A DNA stretch of 64,000 bases from contig CAZSKN010000005.1 of NCBI GenBank assembly GCA_964607445.1, forward strand, positions 1 through 64,000, given 5' to 3'. Below, piece by piece: positions 1 to 6,994 of the stretch. The first letter of the stretch is position 1. Each line of letters opens with the position of its first letter. Position numbers and translations under genes: made by a program. The stretch is from CALCKU01 sp964607445 (GTDB lineage: Bacteria; Pseudomonadota; Alphaproteobacteria; Caulobacterales; Maricaulaceae). Below the pieces are notes generated by a model, which was not told where the DNA came from, ran no database searches, and saw nothing but the letters and a program-made list of their open reading frames with translations.

Positions 1-1
1 T

Positions 2-2275
2 ATGGATTTGATGCCGGCATTTTCGTCCCCGATTGCGGTTCAAAATATTAATGTAACGGGCCGTATTAATCCGGCGCAACGCCGGTTTGATATTGAGCCC
101 GCGTATCTGAATTTTGGGCGATTTGCAGTCAAGCTATCCAGTTCGGGTCTGCGCTCGGACGGACCGGCCCTGCTGGATATCCTATCCGGTCGTCTGGATG
201 TCGAGGGCGATATGGATGTTTCGGATATTAAGACCTTATGGCCTGTCGGGTTTGCAACGGGCGCGCGTCGTTGGGTAGTCGCCGCGATTTTATCGGGGAC
301 AGTAAATAATCTTAGCTGTGATTTTAATGTTTCATCTGAGCATTTTTCTGGGCAGGTTCTAACCGATGAAAATCTACGCCTTGGGTTTGATGTCTCGGAG
401 GGTAGCTTGCGGTATATTCGGACAATGACACCGTTAACCCAGGCCGCTGGACGGGGGGTGTTATCAGGGAATAGTTTTGAATTTTGGGGACAATCAGGGG
501 CGGTGGGCTCGTTAAAGGTTGAAAAAGGTCATGTGGCGATTCCGCGACTTTTTCCCAAGGGCGGGGATATTATTATTGATATAGATGTCTCGGGTGAGGT
601 GTCTGAAATGCTGTCCCTTATTGATCAGAAACCTTTTCAATTTGTCAGTAAATATGGGACATTACCGACAGATTTTACGGGTAGAGGCACGGTTAATCTT
701 AACATTACACGACCTTTATTGGAGCGTTTTGATCAAAGCCGTATAAAATATGCAGCCAAAGGTGATTTCGCAGATGTGACGGCTCCTTTTTCATTAGGAC
801 CGCATAGGTTAAACCAAGGCCGTGTAAATTTTTCTGTTAATGAAAACAGCATGTCCGTTAAAGGACCGGTGAAAATAGGGCCTTGGCAGACACATATGAA
901 TTGGCTGGAAACATTTGACCAAGGCGCAACCCCGACAAAATATGAAATTCATGGACGGTTAAGTCGAGCCGATTTGGATCGGCTGGGGATCGGGCTGCGG
1001 ACCTATATCGGCGGAGATATTGATGTATCGGTCTTGGCAACGGGGCGCGGTGTAAATATTTCTCAAGCCAGCCTGCGTGCAGATCTGACGCCTACCCATT
1101 TGGCGCTAGGGTCATATTGGACGAAAGCCGAAAATATAAAGGGAGAATTGAAAGGCACGATCAAGCGCGATGCGAGCGGGGCTATGGTTTTCGAGAAAAC
1201 ATCTCTTATCGCTCCGGGGTTGTCTATTGAAGGCGGTCTGTCTTTGGCCTCTGATTTCCGCTTGCAGGAACTAGATATAGAATCTGTGGATATAGACGGT
1301 TTGATGAAAGGCGGGTTGCGGGCCCGGCCAAATGACAAGGCCGAAGCCTTGAACTTTTTCGTCTTTGGCGATTATCTGGATGTCTCGTCTCTTGTGGGGC
1401 CGTTATTTGCGGGGTCGAGTCATAATCAAGGACTGGGTATACCTTATGCTGTGGACGGCATGGTCACGCGGCTTTTGCTCGATGAGGCCTATGTCTTACG
1501 CGATGCGGCCTTATCAGTTGTAAATGACGGTCTTGGTATTGCGCAGGCAGAGTTTTCAGGTGAGACTCCGCGTGGCAGTTTTAGCGCGTCGGTCATAGCT
1601 GACATTGATGAGGGGGGGCGACGTATCGTTATGAATGTGCCTGATGCGTCTGATGCGAGTTTTGCTTTTTTCAATCTCGATAATATTTCTGGCGGTGCCA
1701 TGACACTGACAGCGGATTTTCCTCCAACAGGGGTCGAAGGGGTCATACGGGGCAAGGTTTCGGTCACAGATTTTAAACTCGTCGAAGCGCCTATTTTGAC
1801 GCAAATGTTGTCATTGGCTTCATTGCAAGGCTTGTCTGATGTCCTAGGGGGCGCGGGGTTGAAATTTGATGTCTTTGAAGCCCCGTTTGCTTGGCAAAAT
1901 GGTAATCTCAGCGTACGGGACGCGCGGGCGTCAGGCCCCGCACTTGGCATGACAGGGAACGGTGAAGTCAATCTCGGAAAATCAGTGTTGGATTTAGACG
2001 GTGTGCTTGTGCCCGCCTATACTGCAAATTCAATCCTTGAAAACATTCCGGTTTTGGGGAGCTTATTGGTCGGTAAAAAGGGGGAGGGCGTTTTTGGTTT
2101 GAACTATACAGTGAAAGGCAGTTTTGATAAAACGCAGATCGCGGTGAATCCGCTCTCGGCACTGACACCGGGGTTTTTGCGTCGTATTTTTCAACCCGAG
2201 CGTCAAAATATTATATCTGAAACTATAGCTCAAACCGCTGCGGAAAGTGCGCTCACGCCCGCCCCGCAAAAGTGA
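2..2275 (+). CDS. AsmA/YhdP-like envelope protein, 5' partial
   Basis: This is the C-terminal 757 codons of a large AsmA/YhdP-like protein (DUF3971 and AsmA-like C-terminal region). The frame is open to the first base of the window, so the true start, and probably an N-terminal membrane anchor, lie outside. The sequence is a long run of short alternating strands rich in G, D, V and S, as expected of the repeating beta-groove of bridge-like lipid-transfer proteins. The last 60 residues (GSLLVGKKGEGVFGLNYTVK, then a NPLSALTPGFLRRIF-type end) match the family C-terminus. Family members are linked to phospholipid transport to the outer membrane; that role is inferred here. It converges on tyrS with a 31-bp gap and no visible terminator. 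Confidence 0.8.
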   Translation: MDLMPAFSSPIAVQNINVTGRINPAQRRFDIEPAYLNFGRFAVKLSSSGLRSDGPALLDILSGRLDVEGDMDVSDIKTLWPVGFATGARRWVVAAILSGTVNNLSCDFNVSSEHFSGQVLTDENLRLGFDVSEGSLRYIRTMTPLTQAAGRGVLSGNSFEFWGQSGAVGSLKVEKGHVAIPRLFPKGGDIIIDIDVSGEVSEMLSLIDQKPFQFVSKYGTLPTDFTGRGTVNLNITRPLLERFDQSRIKYAAKGDFADVTAPFSLGPHRLNQGRVNFSVNENSMSVKGPVKIGPWQTHMNWLETFDQGATPTKYEIHGRLSRADLDRLGIGLRTYIGGDIDVSVLATGRGVNISQASLRADLTPTHLALGSYWTKAENIKGELKGTIKRDASGAMVFEKTSLIAPGLSIEGGLSLASDFRLQELDIESVDIDGLMKGGLRARPNDKAEALNFFVFGDYLDVSSLVGPLFAGSSHNQGLGIPYAVDGMVTRLLLDEAYVLRDAALSVVNDGLGIAQAEFSGETPRGSFSASVIADIDEGGRRIVMNVPDASDASFAFFNLDNISGGAMTLTADFPPTGVEGVIRGKVSVTDFKLVEAPILTQMLSLASLQGLSDVLGGAGLKFDVFEAPFAWQNGNLSVRDARASGPALGMTGNGEVNLGKSVLDLDGVLVPAYTANSILENIPVLGSLLVGKKGEGVFGLNYTVKGSFDKTQIAVNPLSALTPGFLRRIFQPERQNIISETIAQTAAESALTPAPQK

Positions 2276-2306
2276 CACACCTCAGTTAAGCTCGGGCGTA
2301 ACGTGC

Positions 2307-3566
2307 TTAATGCGGTTGGATTAGGGCGTGGCGTTTTTTGCCTACAGATATCTTAATTACGCCGTCGGGATTAATATCTGAGGGCGAAAGCCTTGCCTCC
2401 AGAGCCTCGACTTTTTGGTCATTAAGCTTGAGCGCCCCGCCTTTGATGTGGCGACGGGCTTCACCTTTAGAGGCTGCCAAGCCACAGAGTAGGGCAGCGT
2501 CGATAAGCGCGAGATCGCTGATATCGGCTTTAAATGTCGGAAGGCCTTTAGCGGAACCGCCCTGCTCAAAGGTTTTGCGTGCCGTGTCTTCGGCTGTTTT
2601 GGCGGCCTCAGCGCCGTGAAGTAACTGTGTGACGGCATTGGCCAGTTGAATTTTAGCCTGATTTATATCAGCGCCCTCTAACGCCTCTAAAACCGAAATT
2701 TCGGACAGACTTAAATCTGTAAATAGGCGCAAGAACCGTCCGACATCCGCATCATCAGTATTGCGCCAAAATTGCCAGTAATCATAAGGGCTTTTGACAT
2801 AGGCGTCACCCAAGGCTTTATCTGCATTCAACCAGACAGCCCCGTCGGCTGTCTTGCCCATTTTTCCGCCAGATGCCGTTGTTATCAGCGGGGTCGTGAA
2901 ACCAAAACATTCATTGGCTTCCATCCGCCGGGTTAAATCTACGCCGGTTGTAATATTGCCCCATTGATCAGATCCACCCAGTTGTAAGCGGCAGCCATAT
3001 CGGCGGTTAAGTTCGACGAAATCATAACTTTGCAAAAGCGGGTAGTTAAACTCTAGAAATGTCATCGGAAGTTCATTTTCTAATCGCCGTTTCACCGTTT
3101 CCATCGTTATCATCCGATTGATCGTGAAAAGTTTGCCGACATCGCGCAAAAATTCGATATATCCTAATCCATCAAGCCAGTCGGCATTATCGACAATGAT
3201 CGCACCGTTAGGGCCGTCAAAATCCAGAAATTTGGAAAAGACCTGTTTGATGCCAGCCTTATTCGTTTTAATCTTCTCATCCGTAAGAATAGGGCGGGTT
3301 TTGTCTTTCATTGACGGATCGCCGATTTTAGTCGTTCCCCCTCCGAGTAAAACAATTGGTCGCCCACCGCTTTTTTGTAAATGCCGCAACATCATAATCT
3401 GAACAAGAGAGCCGACATGCAGGCTGGGCGCGGTGCAGTCAAACCCGATGTAGCCCGTTAATTGGCCCTGCGCCGCGAGTTTATCAAGGCCGTCGGCGTC
3501 AGTGCATTGGTACAGAAACCCGCGTGTGGTCAAAGTTTTCATCAGTTCGGATGTGTAGCGGGTCAT
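2307..3566 (-). CDS. tyrS: Tyrosyl-tRNA synthetase
   Basis: A 419-residue class I aminoacyl-tRNA synthetase that charges tRNA-Tyr with tyrosine in the cytoplasm. The HIGH-type signature is HVGS (residues 50-53) and the KMSKS loop is KMGKT (235-239), both normal variants for bacterial TyrRS. The tyrosine pocket segment QLGGSDQWGN lies around 195-204. The last ~75 residues form an S4-like RNA-binding domain (KGEARRHIKGGALKLN). The length is close to the usual ~420. It is the last of three genes on the minus strand (ABC ATPase, nitronate monooxygenase-like, tyrS) separated by 39 and 67 bp, so co-transcription is possible but not shown. Confidence 0.97.
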   Translation of the reverse strand: MTRYTSELMKTLTTRGFLYQCTDADGLDKLAAQGQLTGYIGFDCTAPSLHVGSLVQIMMLRHLQKSGGRPIVLLGGGTTKIGDPSMKDKTRPILTDEKIKTNKAGIKQVFSKFLDFDGPNGAIIVDNADWLDGLGYIEFLRDVGKLFTINRMITMETVKRRLENELPMTFLEFNYPLLQSYDFVELNRRYGCRLQLGGSDQWGNITTGVDLTRRMEANECFGFTTPLITTASGGKMGKTADGAVWLNADKALGDAYVKSPYDYWQFWRNTDDADVGRFLRLFTDLSLSEISVLEALEGADINQAKIQLANAVTQLLHGAEAAKTAEDTARKTFEQGGSAKGLPTFKADISDLALIDAALLCGLAASKGEARRHIKGGALKLNDQKVEALEARLSPSDINPDGVIKISVGKKRHALIQPH

Positions 3567-3633
3567 TATGATATTTCCATTTGTCTGCGCCGCGTGTCTA
3601 TCAAAACGCGGTTTGTTGTCAAAGGTAAAGCGT

Positions 3634-4572
3634 TTAAAACTTTAGTTGTCCCATTTTTTGACAGCTTGCGTTAAATTCCGAGATTGTAGACTGAATGATA
3701 TCAGCGACGGATTTAACCTCGTTAATAAGTCCGACGGATTGCCCGGCGAGAGCGGGTGCAGCGTTCATATTGCCGCCAAAATATAAATCTTTAATGTTTT
3801 TCATTGCGCTCATCTCCATGAGGCCGGCCTCATGAATGTCGCGAGTGAATTCGGTCTTTAAAGCCCGCACACAGGGGCGTCCTTTTTTGTTTAAAATCCA
3901 TGTATCCGTTAAGTCGGCCCCGGTAATAGAGGATTTATAATTTGCATGTACGGGGCTTTCTTGACTGGAAACAAAGCGCGTTCCCATCTGCACAGCTTCA
4001 GCCCCAGAGGCAAATGCGGCGGCCATACCGACTCCGTCGACAATACCACCAGCGGCAATTATCGGCAGATCGATTTCGCGCCGGATAGCCTGAATTAGTA
4101 CATGTAGGCCGATTTCTTCAGGGTTCTTAAACCCGCCGCCTTCTGTACCTTCGACGACTAGACCGTCAACTCCAGCATGTGCGGCTTTCATAGCGCCCGC
4201 GAGATTGGGGACGGCGTGATATACTGTCAGTCCACCGCCTTTTAAGGCGTCAATATATTTTGACGGATCACCGGCGGAGGTGGTAACGAATTTTACGCCC
4301 GAATTGATAACCATATCAATAATGCTGGGGTCTTTAATAAATAAAAGCGGTAAATTAATGCCAAAGGGTTTATCCGTTAGGCTCGGCATTTTCGCGATTT
4401 CGGCTCGGCAGTTTTCGAGTTCCCCGGACGAAGTTTCAATAATGCCAAAACCACCTGCATTTGAAACCGCAGAGGCCAGAGGGCTGCGGGCTATCCATCC
4501 CATCGGGGCTTGGATAATCGGATAGCGGCATCCCAAATGTTTTAAAACGCGATTATCCTGTGTTTGTGTCAT
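3634..4572 (-). CDS. Nitronate monooxygenase-like FMN enzyme
   Basis: A 312-residue TIM-barrel flavoprotein of the nitronate monooxygenase / 2-nitropropane dioxygenase family. Visible family marks are the N-terminal YPIIQAPMGWIA, the central AAGGIVDGVGMAAAFASGAE phosphate/FMN-binding segment, and VQMGTRFVSSQES after it. Known members oxidise nitronates or act as NADH:quinone reductases; the substrate here cannot be told from sequence. It lies 39 bp downstream of the ABC ATPase and 67 bp upstream of tyrS on the same strand. The ATG at 4572 was chosen because it begins just before the first barrel strand. No truncation is apparent. Confidence 0.85.
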   Translation of the reverse strand: MTQTQDNRVLKHLGCRYPIIQAPMGWIARSPLASAVSNAGGFGIIETSSGELENCRAEIAKMPSLTDKPFGINLPLLFIKDPSIIDMVINSGVKFVTTSAGDPSKYIDALKGGGLTVYHAVPNLAGAMKAAHAGVDGLVVEGTEGGGFKNPEEIGLHVLIQAIRREIDLPIIAAGGIVDGVGMAAAFASGAEAVQMGTRFVSSQESPVHANYKSSITGADLTDTWILNKKGRPCVRALKTEFTRDIHEAGLMEMSAMKNIKDLYFGGNMNAAPALAGQSVGLINEVKSVADIIQSTISEFNASCQKMGQLKF

Positions 4573-4611
4573 ATGAATGTCTTTACTGCGTGATACATAT
4601 GTTGAATGTCG

Positions 4612-5628
4612 TTATTGGGAGGGCGTCGAGGATGTTTGCGCGCTATAGGTCAGGGACATGAATACATCTTCCAGATCAGGTTCTTCGGTTCGAAGGTCGG
4701 ATATTGAAATCCCGGAGGCATTAACAACAGTGAGGACATCTGAAATATTATCGGTCCCCGAGCGGTAGTTAATCGCAATATTGCCATCCGGTCTTAACTG
4801 GGCATTTAGCGGCGTCAGCGCCTTGGGAATCGCGGCGAGAGGGGTCGTCGGAGATATAATGATTTTGCGTTGATCCAAGCGTGATAACAGCGTCGTCTTA
4901 TCGTCATTTGCAACGATTTCACCTTGGTGAATGATCGCGATTTTATCGCAAAGTGCTTCGGCTTCTTCGAGGTAATGCGTCGTCAGGATAATGGTTGTTC
5001 CGCGCGCGTGAAGTTCTTCAACATAGGCCCAAAGCTGTCGTCTGAGTTCAATATCGACACCGGCTGTGGGCTCATCTAAAATCAAAACAGGCGGAGTATG
5101 TACGAGGGCTTTGCCGATCAGCAAACGGCGTTTCATTCCGCCGGATAATTGTCTAACATATGCATTGCGTTTGTCGGATAAACCTAACGCGTCCAATATT
5201 TCGTCGCTGCGACGTTCTGATTTTGGAACGCCGTAATATCCGGCTTGTAATTCTAGCGCTTGAAACGGGGTGAAAAATACATCCATCGTAATTTCTTGGG
5301 GCACAACACCAATAGAGGCACGCGCTTGGCGGGTTTGGGTGTCGATATCGAACCCGCATATTTTGGCATTGCCGGAAGATTTTATAACTAGCCCAGCGAG
5401 GATATTTATTAAGGTAGACTTTCCGGCTCCATTGGGTCCTAACAGACCAAATATAGAGCCCTGCGGTATCGTTAAATCCACACCTTTAAGTGCGGTTTTA
5501 GCCTCTGATTTTCGGGTTTTGGCATAGGTTTTTTTAAGGCCGTTTATTTCAATGGCCGGAGTCGCGGCATAGGACGTCGCTTCGGACAAAGAAGATGGCG
5601 TAACATCAGCAGGGATTTGTGATGACAT
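4612..5628 (-). CDS. ABC transporter ATP-binding protein (ABC-2 type)
   Basis: A 338-residue ATPase of the drug/antibiotic-export type. Walker A is GPNGAGKST (64-72), the signature is LSGGMKRR (161-168), Walker B is VLILDEPTAG (181-190) and the switch histidine is H218. The first ~25 residues are a low-complexity lead-in. The C-terminal ~100 residues end in EDVFMSLTY, the usual end of CcmA/YadG-like subunits. No ABC-2 permease is adjacent on either side, so the membrane partner must be elsewhere. The gene is divergent from the small zf-CHCC gene at 5700, with a near-perfect palindrome at 5651-5668 in the shared 71-bp region. Confidence 0.9.
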   Translation of the reverse strand: MSSQIPADVTPSSLSEATSYAATPAIEINGLKKTYAKTRKSEAKTALKGVDLTIPQGSIFGLLGPNGAGKSTLINILAGLVIKSSGNAKICGFDIDTQTRQARASIGVVPQEITMDVFFTPFQALELQAGYYGVPKSERRSDEILDALGLSDKRNAYVRQLSGGMKRRLLIGKALVHTPPVLILDEPTAGVDIELRRQLWAYVEELHARGTTIILTTHYLEEAEALCDKIAIIHQGEIVANDDKTTLLSRLDQRKIIISPTTPLAAIPKALTPLNAQLRPDGNIAINYRSGTDNISDVLTVVNASGISISDLRTEEPDLEDVFMSLTYSAQTSSTPSQ

Positions 5629-5650
5629 GGAAAGATTGACCTTTGTTTTG

Positions 5651-5668
5651 ACGTCCCATATGAGACGT
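5651..5668. promoter_or_regulatory. 18-bp near-perfect palindrome between divergent genes
   Basis: ACGTCCCATATGAGACGT is an 18-bp dyad with one mismatched pair, centred on CATATG. It lies in the 71-bp interval between the divergent ABC ATPase (start 5628) and the zf-CHCC gene (start 5700). The position suits an operator acting on one or both. The binding factor is unknown. Confidence 0.35.
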
Positions 5669-5699
5669 GTGATTAAGATTCATAATTCGGGATGGTAGA

Positions 5700-5879
5700 A
5701 TGTCAAACCCAGACAATGCAATTATTATAACAAAACGACGGATTGCGTGTGATGGCGGCGGTGGCGCGCTGGGACATCCTAAAATATGGCTGGATATGGG
5801 AGTCGGCACAGAGGTCGTGTGCAAATATTGCGATCAGATTTTCCGTCTGGATGATGCGGTAGTGTCTAGCGATCATTGA
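5700..5879 (+). CDS. Small zf-CHCC zinc-finger protein (NDUFS6-like)
   Basis: A 59-residue ORF starting at ATG 5700 and ending at TGA 5879. It carries the complete zf-CHCC ligand set C17, H26, C41 and C44 in the context IACDGGGGALGHPKIWLD and VVCKYCDQIFRL. This domain is homologous to the zinc subunit NDUFS6 of mitochondrial complex I, and stand-alone copies are common in Alphaproteobacteria. Here it would be a small cytoplasmic zinc protein, possibly linked to respiratory complex I; that role is inferred from the family. It is divergent from the ABC ATPase and ends 15 bp before the convergent TonB gene. It is easily lost to a 60-residue length cutoff. Confidence 0.88.
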   Translation: MSNPDNAIIITKRRIACDGGGGALGHPKIWLDMGVGTEVVCKYCDQIFRLDDAVVSSDH

Positions 5880-5894
5880 CCTGTTTGAACAGTC

Positions 5895-6824
5895 TTAGGG
5901 GTTTAAGGCAAAACGATATCGTTTGCGAACATTGTTAACGGCTTGGGGTTGGCCCTGCACAGTTTGCGGGAAGAAGCGGGTGCGCCGCGCTGCGCGTTGC
6001 GCCGAGCGGACGAAATCTTTATGATAATTACGCGCGTCAACCGAGATTAATTGCGCCACAGCTACACGCCCATTTTTGTCAATGGAAAGGTTCAAGGTCA
6101 CAACGGCTTCGATCCCTTTGCGTTGCGCCCGTCGCGGATAACGTGGCTTGACGTTACGACGGACTTTCGGAGGTACAACAACACTGGCGCGTTGAGGTCT
6201 TATGACGGGAGGGGGCGTTATAAGACGTGGAGGCGGGCCAGAGCGTATAACAGGGCCACCGGCGAGTTCGGTATCTTTTATGGTTTTATTAATCGGACTT
6301 TGACTGTCTTCCAGCTTCCGGCTGGGCGGGGCGAGTGTGTCCCTATTCAGCGTTTCGCGCAAGCTTTTGATTTCAGTATCCCGTCCTCCCAGAAAAGAGG
6401 GCCCCCAGTCTTTTTCATATTGGTCCAGTGCAATTAACTTATCCAATCGGGAGCTTTCGGGATCAAATAGGATATGGGTGACGCGCGACCAGCGCTCTGA
6501 TTCCTTGGTGTTAAGAACGGAGAGCTGTGCATTTACCGCTCTGAGGCGGGTCGAGCTTGCAAAGGTGCTGCGAAAATCTTGTAATCGTGCGCGTCGCAGA
6601 GGGGCGGACGCTTCGGTAATGGCGGCGCGGTAGGCGTTGGTTTCTGAAAGCTCGGTTGGATTTTCGGGCGGTGTCGCCTTTGGATATGAGCTTAGAGCGA
6701 CGTAAGCTATCACGCTGCCGGCCAGCACGAGCAAAACAAGCCAGATCCATAATTTTATCCGCCTTGAAGGCATGGGTGGTAAAGACGTGCCGTTTTCCTG
6801 TGGATCATCAATATCTTGATACAC
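5895..6824 (-). CDS. TonB-family protein
   Basis: A 309-residue inner-membrane-anchored protein with a TonB-like C-terminus. Residues ~25-48 (LWIWLVLLVLAGSVIAYVAL) form one transmembrane helix after a short cytoplasmic tail. A charged and proline-rich periplasmic stalk follows, including PPPRLITPPPVIRPQRA. The last ~95 residues (VKPRYPRRAQRKGIEAVVTL and the RARFFP-like end) match the TonB C-terminal fold. The start is GTG at 6824, preceded by AGGGGA at suitable spacing; an in-frame ATG at 6773 is the alternative. ExbB and ExbD genes are not nearby, so an energy-transducing role is only inferred. It is divergent from polA across a region with a long dyad (6870-6899). Confidence 0.75.
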   Translation of the reverse strand: MYQDIDDPQENGTSLPPMPSRRIKLWIWLVLLVLAGSVIAYVALSSYPKATPPENPTELSETNAYRAAITEASAPLRRARLQDFRSTFASSTRLRAVNAQLSVLNTKESERWSRVTHILFDPESSRLDKLIALDQYEKDWGPSFLGGRDTEIKSLRETLNRDTLAPPSRKLEDSQSPINKTIKDTELAGGPVIRSGPPPRLITPPPVIRPQRASVVVPPKVRRNVKPRYPRRAQRKGIEAVVTLNLSIDKNGRVAVAQLISVDARNYHKDFVRSAQRAARRTRFFPQTVQGQPQAVNNVRKRYRFALNP

Positions 6825-6869
6825 ATTTTTCCCCTAAACCCGAATTACAACCGCATAAATCTATGCGCT

Positions 6870-6899
6870 GCCTGTATGTTGTACACATTATATACAGGC
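6870..6899. promoter_or_regulatory. Dyad GCCTGTAT-N14-ATACAGGC
   Basis: Two perfectly complementary 8-bp arms (6870-6877 and 6892-6899) flank a 14-bp AT-rich spacer. The dyad lies in the 170-bp interval between the divergent TonB-family gene and polA. Size and symmetry fit a dimeric regulator site, but no specific family is recognised. Confidence 0.3.
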
Positions 6900-6994
6900 T
6901 GAATAAAAAATGTGTGGCAAAATTTTGGCAAACCCTTGAAATACTGCGCATCGGCGCGCAAAAGAAAACGAAACTAGGAATTTCAAGGATATAT

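Noticed and set aside
1489..1971. 160-codon open frame antisense to the AsmA-like gene
   Set aside because: Long only because of codon bias on the coding strand; proline/serine-rich shadow.
6656..6994. 113-codon N-terminal extension of polA
   Set aside because: Lies opposite the TonB-family gene and has no similarity to polymerase; the real start is ATG 6995 with AAGGAT ahead.
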